From positions 1 through 64,000 of the forward strand of contig NZ_JANKBZ010000036.1 in the NCBI RefSeq assembly GCF_024623785.1: a DNA stretch of 64,000 bases. Direction: 5' to 3'. Below, piece after piece: positions 17,469-26,214 of this stretch (its first letter is position 1; each line of letters starts with the position of its first letter). The position numbers and the translations under genes are program-made. Under the pieces are notes generated by a model. It was not told where the DNA came from. It did not search any database and saw nothing but the letters and a program-made list of their open reading frames with translations. Origin of the DNA: Archangium lipolyticum. GTDB taxonomy: Bacteria > Myxococcota > Myxococcia > Myxococcales > Myxococcaceae.

Positions 17469-18656
17469 TCAGCGGGCCGGCCAGAAGGTGGTGGCGCGCG
17501 CCGTGTCGGAGCGGAACGCGAGCTTGTTCGCGCGCAGGTCATAGAGCCGCGGGTGCGTGCCCACGCGCTCGGCCGAGACGAGGAGGAACGGACCCCGCGT
17601 GCTCACGGAGACCAGATCCGAGTCCCGGAAGCCCACGTCCTTCAAGGGCTGCAGCTGTCCCCCGGTCTCGACGACGATGTGCCCCGTGGTGTATGCGCCC
17701 TCGCCGGTGACCTGCCAGACGTAGAAGGAGCCGGCCGGCGTGGTGCCGTGGGCCCAGCTCCCGTACGTCTCCACTCCTTCCGCCTTGACCTTCTCCACCA
17801 ACGGAGCGGGGACGAGGGGAAGGAGCTTCGCGAGCTGCGCCTCGGTCGGCTCGGGACCCTCCTCATCCAGCTGCGAGCGCAGCATGTCGGTGGAGCGGGG
17901 GCCCTGCCCGGAGGCTGCATCCAACGCGCTGACGCCGAGCGACAGGTCCGCTCCCTGGCTGGTGCCCTTCACCTCCACTCGCTTCCACTGGCCGTCCTTG
18001 TCGAGCCGGTAGGCGTAGGCGATCGCCGGAAGGCCCTCGAGGTCCGAATCGAAGGTGATGGCCTGTCCATCCACGGTGATGGGGCCCTGAGCCTGCTGCT
18101 GCTCCTCGGACAACGAGCCCAGGGAGAGCGCCAGGAGGTCCGCGCCCTTGTAGCCGAGCTCCTGCAGCTCTCCTTCCACGGAGGGCACGGGCACCGTGCG
18201 CACCTCGCCCGAGGCCACCGTGACCTCGTACATCCGCTGGGGCGCGCCCGGCGTGGGCTTCTCGTCGGGATAGCCCTGGGGCGAGGCGTCCGGCGAGGAG
18301 TAGCCGGAGGACTGCACCGAGCGCGGGTCGAACCAGACGAGCGCCTTGTCCAGGTTCGTGCTCCAGGCCATGCGGGCGCCCTTGCAATCACCGTCGAAGG
18401 AGGCCACGACCGCTCGCTTCTGGGCGACCGGATCCTCACGCAGCCACTGGCACTTGCCGTTCTGGGCATCGAGGAGGGACAGGGTGGAGTCCGTCCGCGG
18501 CACCTCGGCGAGCGGGTCCTTCTTCACGGCGGCGGGAGCCGTGGCGGCCGGTGCGGCCTCGCTGGTCTTGGACGGGGTGGGGCCCGGGGGCTGCTCCTTC
18601 TTGCAACCGGTGGCGGCGGTGGCGAGCGCGGCGAGCAGCATCAGACGAGACTTCAT
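17469..18656 (-). CDS. Lipoprotein of unknown function
   Basis: 395 residues. The start KSRLMLLAALATAATGCKK has a lipobox with Cys18, followed by a Pro/Ala/Thr-rich tether to about residue 50. The rest is a soluble beta-rich region with repeated short strands and WFDPRSVQSSGY- and ITFDSDLEGLPAI-like stretches, perhaps a propeller-like fold. Charged residues follow the Cys rather than an Asp at +2, so outer-membrane sorting is likely but not certain. No enzyme motif. Its start is divergent from the VanY-type peptidase gene. Confidence 0.75.
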   Translation of the reverse strand: MKSRLMLLAALATAATGCKKEQPPGPTPSKTSEAAPAATAPAAVKKDPLAEVPRTDSTLSLLDAQNGKCQWLREDPVAQKRAVVASFDGDCKGARMAWSTNLDKALVWFDPRSVQSSGYSSPDASPQGYPDEKPTPGAPQRMYEVTVASGEVRTVPVPSVEGELQELGYKGADLLALSLGSLSEEQQQAQGPITVDGQAITFDSDLEGLPAIAYAYRLDKDGQWKRVEVKGTSQGADLSLGVSALDAASGQGPRSTDMLRSQLDEEGPEPTEAQLAKLLPLVPAPLVEKVKAEGVETYGSWAHGTTPAGSFYVWQVTGEGAYTTGHIVVETGGQLQPLKDVGFRDSDLVSVSTRGPFLLVSAERVGTHPRLYDLRANKLAFRSDTARATTFWPAR

Positions 18657-18823
18657 GAGTAGGGTGCTCCGGTGATGGGAACGGCCGCCGTCATACTGGA
18701 TCTTCCAACGTGAGTGCCAGCGGCCTACATCCCTATCGGGGGGCGACTTGCCAATACCCTTCGTTCATCGCCAAAGTACCGAAGTCGGCACTGTTGGGCT
18801 GGTGTCCGATGCGAGGCTTTTCC

Positions 18824-19924
18824 ATGGCACCCAGTGACGTCGTCTCCGCGCAGGCGCTTCAAGGCGATCCCGCTGTTCGGGAACTCCAGATGCTGCTCGT
18901 CCGGTACGGATACATGACCGACTCGCAGGTGCAGACGGGCCTTGGCATCCTGGGGCCGAAAACCCGGGAGGCGGTGGGCCGCATCCTGGCGGGCAAGCAG
19001 AAGGCGGCGCCCATCTCCGCTCCCATCCCCCTGGCCGGCAAGGCCGCGGACAAGGCGAAGGGGGAGGGCGCGATCGATACCCACTTCTACATCGTGCAGG
19101 CAGGCGACAGTCCGGAAGCGATCGCGAAACGGCTGGGCGTGAGCACGAGCCAATTGGAGGCCCATCCGCGGAACGCGTTCATGAAGGAGCGCCAGAAGAA
19201 GGGGGGGTATGCGCTCCAACCGGGAGATCGGCTCGCGATCCCCGACAAGGCGCGGCCGATGATCCGCAAGGAAGAACCCAAGCAGGATCCCTCCACCATC
19301 AGTGTCATGGTCGATTACCTCCTGGCCCTGACCCAGATGCATCCGGCGTCTTCCCTCCTGGGCCTGATGGGAATCGGGTCGGAGCAGCAGCCCGCGCCCA
19401 AGCAGCAGAACCCCGCGCCCAAGCAGGCCACCCCGAAGGCGTCCGGTTCCACGAAGAACGCCTCGGAGATGCTGCCGTTGAAGGGCTACTCCAAGAAGCA
19501 TGCGCGGATGTTTCTCGATGTCATCCTGACTGAGCCGATCGAGTCCGCGTTCCTCGTGCTGCTGCCCTACCTGCCGAAGGTCACCGTGATGACCTCGGGC
19601 TACCGCTCGGATGACGATCAGGCGCGGCTCATCCAGAAGTACTACGGCCGGCACAAGGGCAACCCGCTCGAGAAGGACGTCGAGAAGCAGCGCCAGTGGC
19701 TCGTGAAGAAGAAGGGGCTGAAGATCGCCCGGGTCGGCTCGAGCCCCCACCGCACCGGGCTGGCGTTCGACCTCTCCGGTGGCAGCATCGATGACATCAA
19801 CGCCGCGGTGCAGAAGTGCGCCAGGGAGCAGGGCAGCAAGTTCCCCCTGCTCAACACCATCATCGAGAGGAAGCAGAACTGCCTGCACGTGAATCTGAAG
19901 CCGACCCTCACCAAGACCTCCTAG
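18824..19924 (+). CDS. Modular peptidoglycan peptidase: PG-binding, LysM and VanY/M15 domains
   Basis: 366 residues from ATG 18824. This start is supported because the preceding 50 nt resemble the region before the start at 21384. Domains: peptidoglycan-binding type 1 (about 12-55, VRELQMLLVRYGYMTDSQ), LysM (about 87-142, YIVQAGDSPEAIAKRLGVST), a helical linker, and a C-terminal D,D-carboxypeptidase/endopeptidase of the VanY/M15 kind. Metal and catalytic residues fit H309 and D316 in SPHRTGLAFD and H355 in CLHVNL, with E348 a possible base. It should cut stem-peptide cross-links. It has no signal peptide although its target is outside the cytoplasm. Confidence 0.82.
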   Translation: MAPSDVVSAQALQGDPAVRELQMLLVRYGYMTDSQVQTGLGILGPKTREAVGRILAGKQKAAPISAPIPLAGKAADKAKGEGAIDTHFYIVQAGDSPEAIAKRLGVSTSQLEAHPRNAFMKERQKKGGYALQPGDRLAIPDKARPMIRKEEPKQDPSTISVMVDYLLALTQMHPASSLLGLMGIGSEQQPAPKQQNPAPKQATPKASGSTKNASEMLPLKGYSKKHARMFLDVILTEPIESAFLVLLPYLPKVTVMTSGYRSDDDQARLIQKYYGRHKGNPLEKDVEKQRQWLVKKKGLKIARVGSSPHRTGLAFDLSGGSIDDINAAVQKCAREQGSKFPLLNTIIERKQNCLHVNLKPTLTKTS

Positions 19925-19948
19925 CGAGGATCGGCCTCGGGCCGGCGC

Positions 19949-21244
19949 TCACTTCTTCTGGAGCGCGGCCTGGGCGGGCTCGACCTGGAGCTCGCCCTGC
20001 ACGACGGTGAGCTGCCCCTCCCGCACCGCGCAGGTGGCCTCCTCGGGGTACACAAGGTACACGGGGTTGAGCGTCTCCGGTCTGCCGGGCTTCAGCTCGC
20101 TGGTGGCCACCCGCGACTCCGGCTTCTTGCCGCTGTCGCTGTCGCTGTAGACGAGGCCGATGCCCAGGAAGGGCAGGGTGGGCAGCTTCACCTTCAGCCG
20201 GTAGCCGTTGCCACCGGGCAGCACCGCGCGCTCCACTCCGAGCGTCTCCTTGGGCGCCCCGAAGGCCGGGAACACCTTGCCATCGGCGATGCGGATGCTC
20301 CACTGCATGGGCTTCTGCGCCTCCGTGGGCGCGCCACAGCCGGTGAGCTGGTGGGGTGCCATCGGCGCCAGCCAGAGCTCCACGTGGTCGTCGTTGAGCC
20401 AGGTGGCGCTCGGGCCCGTCCACTTGTCATCGAGCACCTCGACGATGAGCGTGTCCTCCGCCACCAGCAGGGCCTTCAGGGAGGCGTCCTGTTGGTTGCC
20501 GAGTTGCTCCTTGCCCAGCAGGATGGCGTTCGCCCCGAGGTGGCACTCGCCTTCTCCGGAGCCCAGCCCGGTCTGCTTCCACCCCCCCTGGAGATAGGCC
20601 TCGTCCACCTTCACCTGGGGCAGGTACGGAAGGGTACGCTCTCCGAGCGAGGACTGGCCCGGCCGGCACTCGGAGGGAGCACGGACGACCTCGCCGCGCA
20701 GTGCCGCGTAATCCCAGAACTCTCCATCCTCTCTTTCCTGTCCGGAGGGGGAGACCCGGGTGGATTCATTGTTGTCGCTCATCAGGCGCAGCGGGGAGAG
20801 CTGTAGCACCCGCGTGGTGGTGAACCGCGTTCCGCGCCGCTCGCCCGACTGCATGTAGCGGACACGGTTGTTGCTCACCGCCAGCTTCTCCTCGCGCACG
20901 GCGCCCTGGCCGTCGTTGCACACGGACAGCAGGAGCTGGGCGGGCTGCTCCGGGCGGACCAGCCACCACTCGGTGGCCTCGCACTGCCCCTTCACCTTCT
21001 TCGGTCCCGGGTCCTTGCGTCCTTCGGGGCCGAATTGACGCCCGGTGAACCGGGCGGCCGTCTCCAGGCTCGTCCACCCGAGCGACAGCCGCTTCACCTG
21101 CAGTGGATGGCCTTGCTCGTCCTGGCCCGCGTCGCGCGTCTCCACGACGCGGCAGGGCTCGCGTTTCGCGCAGAGTGGATCGGTGGAGGCCGCGGGCGGA
21201 GCGCCCAGCAGGGAGAGAATCAGCAGGGTACTGGTGGCGTTCAT
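19949..21244 (-). CDS. Secreted protein between two peptidoglycan hydrolases, unknown function
   Basis: 431 residues with a signal peptide (TLLILSLLGAPPAAS, cleavage near 20). The middle is a mixed beta region; the last 150 residues include a strand pattern with NDDHVELWLAPM and VLPGGNGYRLKVKLP, reminiscent of CBM9-like sandwich domains that bind sugars. The predicted location is periplasmic or outer-membrane-associated. It converges on the VanY-type gene (24-nt gap) and diverges from the lysozyme-type gene. A role in protecting the cell from these enzymes is possible but only positional inference. Confidence 0.7.
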   Translation of the reverse strand: MNATSTLLILSLLGAPPAASTDPLCAKREPCRVVETRDAGQDEQGHPLQVKRLSLGWTSLETAARFTGRQFGPEGRKDPGPKKVKGQCEATEWWLVRPEQPAQLLLSVCNDGQGAVREEKLAVSNNRVRYMQSGERRGTRFTTTRVLQLSPLRLMSDNNESTRVSPSGQEREDGEFWDYAALRGEVVRAPSECRPGQSSLGERTLPYLPQVKVDEAYLQGGWKQTGLGSGEGECHLGANAILLGKEQLGNQQDASLKALLVAEDTLIVEVLDDKWTGPSATWLNDDHVELWLAPMAPHQLTGCGAPTEAQKPMQWSIRIADGKVFPAFGAPKETLGVERAVLPGGNGYRLKVKLPTLPFLGIGLVYSDSDSGKKPESRVATSELKPGRPETLNPVYLVYPEEATCAVREGQLTVVQGELQVEPAQAALQKK

Positions 21245-21383
21245 GCGGCTCAGCCTACACTGCTACCTATTGGCTGCGGCGTGTGAGTGGGGGCGGTGAA
21301 CCCAGGTCTTGTCCACGGCCCAAGTCGATTGTCAGAGTGCCGAGTCGGGCTCTCTCTTGCTGGTGTCTCCGTGAGGCCGAGTC

Positions 21384-22874
21384 ATGTCACTCAATGACAT
21401 CTTGTTTCGCTACAACTCCACCGGCGCTTCGGCGGCCACCGCGAAGCAGGACAAGCTGAGCCCAGGGGTGAAGGCCTCGCATCAGATGGCCAAGACCGAC
21501 CTGCCCCGGTTGCAGAAGTACGCCGCTGAGTTCATCGCCATGGGCAAGAAGTACGGACTGCCCCCGGCGTTGCTGGCCGCCATCGCCAGCCGGGAGACCC
21601 GTGCCGGCGCCCAGCTCGATGACAGCGGGTACGGGAGTAATGGCGCCGACTTCGGGCTCATGCAGGTGAACGAGCACTCCCACGTCCTGAAGGGAGGGCC
21701 CTACAGCCGTGAGCACATCGAACAGGCCACCGGCATCCTCAAGTCGTTCTACCAGGCGGTGATCAAGAAGCACCCCTCCTGGCCGAGCGATCAGCAGCTG
21801 CGCGGCGCGGTGGCCGCCTACAACTTCGGTGTCTCCAACGTGCGATCGCTGGAGGGCATCGACCAGGGCACCGCCAACGACGACTACTCCAGTGACATCT
21901 GGGCGCGCGCGCAAGCGCTGGCGCCCCTCTTCGGAGGCGCGAGCACGACCACGCCGCTCGTGGTCTCCACCCAGACTCCGAGCCAGCCCCAGCCCGGGCC
22001 GAAGACTCAAACCCAGACCGGGCCGAAGACCGGGAGCCCGACGCCCAAGAGCTCCTCTCCGGGCTCCCAGGGGGAGAAGGGGACTCCACTGGTGAAGGAC
22101 CTGCAGCTGCTGCTCGTCAAGTATGGGTACATGACCGAGCAGGAGATGAAGACGGGCCCGGGCCTCCTCGGTCCGAAGACGCGGGCGGCGGTGGCCCGCT
22201 TCCTGGAGGAAAAGACTCGAATCACGTCGGGCAAGCCGGCGGGCACCAGGACCACCGCGGGCACGACCCCGAGCAAGGACCCGGCGCTGACCCTACCGAT
22301 GAAGTCGGTGGCCATGATCGACGGCGTGCCGCTCTACAAACAGGGCGACAAGGACTGGGGGAAGCTCTACCTCGGTGCCAGGGAGAACCTCACCATTCAT
22401 GCGGCGGGTTGTGCGATGACGTCCACCGCCATGGCCATCAGCAAGATCTCCGGCCGGCCCATCAACCCGAAGGAGCTCGACGAGTACCTGGACACCCACG
22501 GTGGATACGGGGGCGACTCCGGCAACGGCATCATGTGGGACGTGGCGGCGCAGGCCCGGGGTCTCAAGGCGAAGCGGCTGTCGGGTTGTTCCCTGGTCAC
22601 CATCGACAAGGAACTGACCTCGGACCGTCCCGTGGTGGCGGGCGTGCACTACAAGGCCGGCAGCGCGGGTGGCGCCAATGGCACCGATCACTGGGTGACC
22701 ATCACCGGCAAGTACACCGAGGGCGGGCAGATTCGTTACGCCGCCCACGATCCGGCCACCGGGGAGAAGTTCTCCTTCTCGGTGGAGGGCAACAAGCTGC
22801 GGGCCAACGACGACGCCTTGAACAACTACGTCACCACGGGCGAGTTCTGCGCCTTCAAGGCCGCCACGGCGTGA
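21384..22874 (+). CDS. Modular lysozyme-like (GH23) + PG-binding + C39-like cysteine peptidase
   Basis: 496 residues. Residues about 35-185 form a goose-type lysozyme/lytic transglycosylase-like domain: LPPALLAAIASRETRAG with candidate catalytic E71, then GLMQVNEHSH and RGAVAAYNFG. A Pro/Thr linker leads to a peptidoglycan-binding domain (about 235-277, DLQLLLVKYGYMTEQEM), closely like that of the protein at 18824. The last 190 residues resemble peptidase C39-like domains: YKQGDKDW oxyanion Gln, C343 in AAGCAMTSTAMA, H436 in GTDHWVTITG and D456 in AAHDPATG. One chain could thus cut glycan strands and peptides. It lacks a Sec signal. Confidence 0.82.
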   Translation: MSLNDILFRYNSTGASAATAKQDKLSPGVKASHQMAKTDLPRLQKYAAEFIAMGKKYGLPPALLAAIASRETRAGAQLDDSGYGSNGADFGLMQVNEHSHVLKGGPYSREHIEQATGILKSFYQAVIKKHPSWPSDQQLRGAVAAYNFGVSNVRSLEGIDQGTANDDYSSDIWARAQALAPLFGGASTTTPLVVSTQTPSQPQPGPKTQTQTGPKTGSPTPKSSSPGSQGEKGTPLVKDLQLLLVKYGYMTEQEMKTGPGLLGPKTRAAVARFLEEKTRITSGKPAGTRTTAGTTPSKDPALTLPMKSVAMIDGVPLYKQGDKDWGKLYLGARENLTIHAAGCAMTSTAMAISKISGRPINPKELDEYLDTHGGYGGDSGNGIMWDVAAQARGLKAKRLSGCSLVTIDKELTSDRPVVAGVHYKAGSAGGANGTDHWVTITGKYTEGGQIRYAAHDPATGEKFSFSVEGNKLRANDDALNNYVTTGEFCAFKAATA

Positions 22875-23050
22875 GCGAGCGGGAGCTCCAGCGTGGCCGT
22901 CGCGACGGCGGCTTCCAGCAGTCGCCCGCCAGCATTCCACCGGGACACCGCGCCGGGTGTGAAACAGCCGGGAGATGAGAACGCGCCTCTCCCTCGATTC
23001 CAGATGTGATACCCGCGGCGTGTAGATTCCGCTCCGTGGAGAACACCGGT

Positions 23051-26000
23051 ATGACGTCACGCGAGTGGCTCGGATGCATCACGGGCATCGGCTTGCTGAT
23101 GTGCTGCGCGTTCGGCGGCGCGCACGCCGCGGAGCCGGGCCGCGTCATCAAGGACTTCCACCATACCGCGTGGACGCTCAAGGACGGCGCACCCGCGGGG
23201 ATCTGGGTCATGGCGCAGACCGAGGACGGTTGGCTCTGGCTGGGCACGTCCGCGGGGCTCTGGCGCTTCGACGGGGTCGTGTTCGAGCGATACGACCTGC
23301 TGCCGGAGGGAAGCACGGCGCCGCGCTCGGTCAGCACTTTGTTCGCCTCCCGGTCGGGTGGATTGTGGGTGGGCTACTCCTACGGTGGCGCCAGCGTCCT
23401 CGAGGGCGGCGTGGTCACCCATCATGGCACCAAGGAAGGCCTTCCTCAGGCCATTCCGATCGAGACCTTCGAGGAGGATGGCGACGGGCGGATCTGGGTG
23501 GGGACCGCCAAGGGTCTCTACGTGCTCGAGCAGGGGGCCTGGCAGCTGGCCGACGCGCGGTGGGGTTTCCCGGCACCTGACAACACCGCGTTCGTTCGAG
23601 ACCGGACGGGCACCCTGTGGGCCTCCAGGGACGACGGCGTCTATGTGCTTCGCATCGGTGCGCGGCGCTTCGAACGCGTCGAAACGGACGCACGTCCAGG
23701 CGCCTCCTTGCATCGCACGAACGAAGGAACCCTTTGGAAGTACGACGACAGGGGATTCAGCCCGCTTCTCGGTCCCGACGTGCCGTCGCGGTCGGCCACA
23801 TTCTCCGAAACCGCGTCACGGTACGCGAGCCCGCTGCTCTTCGACCGAGAGGGAGCCCTCTGGACGGTCTCCTGTCCCGTCTCCCTGTGTCGTACCGAGA
23901 CCCCCTACGCCTTCGGCCAGCCCTTCCGCGGGCGGGCCCTCACCGGCGACACCTTCTCGGCGTTGGAGGGTCTGTCGTCCGATGTCTCGATGACCCTGCT
24001 GGAGGATCGTGAAGGCAATATCTGGGTGGGGACGAAACTCGGGCTCGACCGTTTCCGGCGCAACGACGTCATGACCGTCCGGTTTCCCAAGCCGCTGGTG
24101 TACTTCGCTCTGCTGCCCGGTGAAGCCGGCGAGATGTGGGCCGGAACGGCGTCCGATAGCCCCGATATCGATCGCTTGTGGCGGCTGGATCCGCTCCCGA
24201 GCCTCGTGCCTGGCTTCGCCGGCGAAGTGACGGCGGCCTATCGCGATACCGACGGCGGCATGCTGCTGGCCGGTCGCGCAGGCGCGTGGCGCTTCGCTGA
24301 CGGGAAGGTCACACCCCTGCCCATTCCGAAGAAGGAAGAGGGCGTCAAGGTGCAGGCCATCACGCGCGACGGTGCCGGGCGGCTGTGGATGTCCTTTCGT
24401 GCGTCGATCGTCTACAGGCTGGACGGCGACACGTGGACACCGCGTGGGGGGATCGCCGACCTGCCGGAGCTGCCTGCCACCCGCGCCGTGACAGACGAGC
24501 AGGGGCGCGTGTGGTTGGGGTACGGCCAGAATACGCTGGCCATCGTGGATGGCCCCACGGCGCGGGTGTTTTCCGAGGCCGACGGATTGCGGACGGGCAT
24601 CGTGAGCGCGATCCTCCCGGGCCCGGACGCGCTCGTGGGCGGTGAGCTGGGACTGGCCGCCTTCGACGGGCGACGCTTCCGTCCGCTCGTCGCCACGCGG
24701 CCGGACGTGCTCACCGGTGTCACGGGTCTGCTACGAACGCGGGATGGGACGCTCTGGGTGAACGGTAACGCGGGCGCCGTGCGCATCTCGGCGGACGACC
24801 TCCGCCGGGCGCTCGCCGAGCCGGGCTTCCAGATGCCCTTCAAGCTCTTCGACATGCAGGACGGCATGCCGGGAGCCGCGCAGCAGGTCCGTCCCCTGCC
24901 GACGCTGGTCGAAGGCACGGACGGGAAACTCTGGTTCGCCGCGACGAACGGGCTCGCGTGGATCGATCCGGAACGCATCCACCACAACCCCCTGCCTCCG
25001 TCCGTGGTGATTCGCTCCCTCATCGCCGGTGACCGTCGTCATGCGCCGCGGGCAGACCTCCGGCTGCCGCCGCTCACGCGCGGCTTGAAGATCGAGTACA
25101 GCGCGCTCAGCCTCGCCGTGCCCGAGCGTGTCGCCTTCCGCTACCGCCTCGAGGGCGTGGACGATGGCTGGCAGGACCCGGGAACACGGCGCGAGGCCAT
25201 CTATACGAACCTCGGGCCGGGCCACTACCGCTTCCATGTCATCGCGGCCAACGACGATGGCGTGTGGAACGAGCAGGGCGCATCGGTCGCGTTCGAGATC
25301 GAGCCGACGTTCTTCGAGACCCGCGGGTTCCTGGTGCTCTGTGTGCTCGCCGCGTCGGGCGTGTTGTGGCTGTTGTACGTCCTCCGCCTGCGGCAGATGA
25401 CGGCGCGCGTGCGCCAGCGCCTGGAGGAGCGCCATGCCGAGCGCGAGCGGATCGCCCGAGAGCTTCACGACACGCTGTTGCAGGGCATCCAGGGGTTGAT
25501 GCTGCACTTCCAGGTGGCCACCGCGCGCCTGCCTCGGGGCGAGCTCCGGGAGGGGCTGGAGCGGGTGCTCGACCGCGCGGATGACGTGCTCGTCGAGGGC
25601 CGCGACCGGGTGCGGGAGCTGCGCGCGTCGAGCGGCGGCATGCAGGACCTCGCGGACGCGTTCACGACGCTCGCGGGCGAGTTCGGCGGGAATGACGCCC
25701 CGGCCTTTCGCGTCCTCGTCGAAGGGGCGTCGCGCCCGGTGGATCCGCTCGTCGCCGATGAGCTCTACCGCATCGGCCGGGAGGCGCTCTTCAATGCCTT
25801 CCAGCACGCGGACGCGAGCGAGATCGAAGCCGGGATTTCGTATGGCGTGGACGCGCTGCGCCTGCGCTTCCGCGACAATGGGCGAGGGATCGAGTCGTCA
25901 ATCCTCAGCGCTGGCCGGGCCGGCCACTGGGGACTTCGCGGCATGCGCGAGCGGGCGGAGAAGATGGGGGCGCGCCTGGACATCCTGAGCGGCGTGGGAA

Positions 26001-26107
26001 AGGGCACCGAGGTGAGCCTCTCGCTCTCCGCCGACCGGGCCTACGTTCCGCGTGCCGGGGACAGATGGCGGCGCTGGATGCGTCGCGTCTTGCGTCTTCA
26101 CGGATGA
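23051..26107 (+). CDS. Sensor histidine kinase with two-component-regulator propeller
   Basis: 1018 residues. A signal-type N-terminus is followed by about 600 residues of propeller repeats (W-x-G-T-x-x-G-L-x-R-F patterns, for example GWLWLGTSAGLWRFDG and GNIWVGTKLGLDRF), then a Y_Y_Y domain and a membrane helix at 759-778. The cytoplasmic part is a NarL-class kinase: HisKA_3 with H806 in RIARELHDTLLQGIQGL, then a HATPase with DNGRGIESS and GHWGLRGMRERAEKMGA. It would sense an extracytoplasmic cue and phosphorylate a LuxR-type response regulator, but none is adjacent. The stop codon lies at the start of a copied DUF2165 fragment, so the last residues may not be original. Confidence 0.88.
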   Translation: MTSREWLGCITGIGLLMCCAFGGAHAAEPGRVIKDFHHTAWTLKDGAPAGIWVMAQTEDGWLWLGTSAGLWRFDGVVFERYDLLPEGSTAPRSVSTLFASRSGGLWVGYSYGGASVLEGGVVTHHGTKEGLPQAIPIETFEEDGDGRIWVGTAKGLYVLEQGAWQLADARWGFPAPDNTAFVRDRTGTLWASRDDGVYVLRIGARRFERVETDARPGASLHRTNEGTLWKYDDRGFSPLLGPDVPSRSATFSETASRYASPLLFDREGALWTVSCPVSLCRTETPYAFGQPFRGRALTGDTFSALEGLSSDVSMTLLEDREGNIWVGTKLGLDRFRRNDVMTVRFPKPLVYFALLPGEAGEMWAGTASDSPDIDRLWRLDPLPSLVPGFAGEVTAAYRDTDGGMLLAGRAGAWRFADGKVTPLPIPKKEEGVKVQAITRDGAGRLWMSFRASIVYRLDGDTWTPRGGIADLPELPATRAVTDEQGRVWLGYGQNTLAIVDGPTARVFSEADGLRTGIVSAILPGPDALVGGELGLAAFDGRRFRPLVATRPDVLTGVTGLLRTRDGTLWVNGNAGAVRISADDLRRALAEPGFQMPFKLFDMQDGMPGAAQQVRPLPTLVEGTDGKLWFAATNGLAWIDPERIHHNPLPPSVVIRSLIAGDRRHAPRADLRLPPLTRGLKIEYSALSLAVPERVAFRYRLEGVDDGWQDPGTRREAIYTNLGPGHYRFHVIAANDDGVWNEQGASVAFEIEPTFFETRGFLVLCVLAASGVLWLLYVLRLRQMTARVRQRLEERHAERERIARELHDTLLQGIQGLMLHFQVATARLPRGELREGLERVLDRADDVLVEGRDRVRELRASSGGMQDLADAFTTLAGEFGGNDAPAFRVLVEGASRPVDPLVADELYRIGREALFNAFQHADASEIEAGISYGVDALRLRFRDNGRGIESSILSAGRAGHWGLRGMRERAEKMGARLDILSGVGKGTEVSLSLSADRAYVPRAGDRWRRWMRRVLRLHG

Positions 26108-26146
26108 CCCGGACACGAACGAGGCCTTCGTCCTCCACGTGCTCGC
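26106..26146 (+). pseudogene. 41-bp fragment of a DUF2165 gene
   Basis: These 41 nt match 42086-42126, inside the intact DUF2165 gene of this window, with one mismatch. In that gene's frame it reads DPDTNEAFVLHVLA. It starts inside the stop codon of the kinase gene. It is either a relic of a former DUF2165 paralogue or a scrap of recombination. Confidence 0.6.
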
Positions 26147-26214
26147 CCGCCGGGCAGTCGGGCGCTCCCCCCCTCACTCCGTTCACCCGTCACGTGTGGA
26201 TCTACCTTGAGGAC

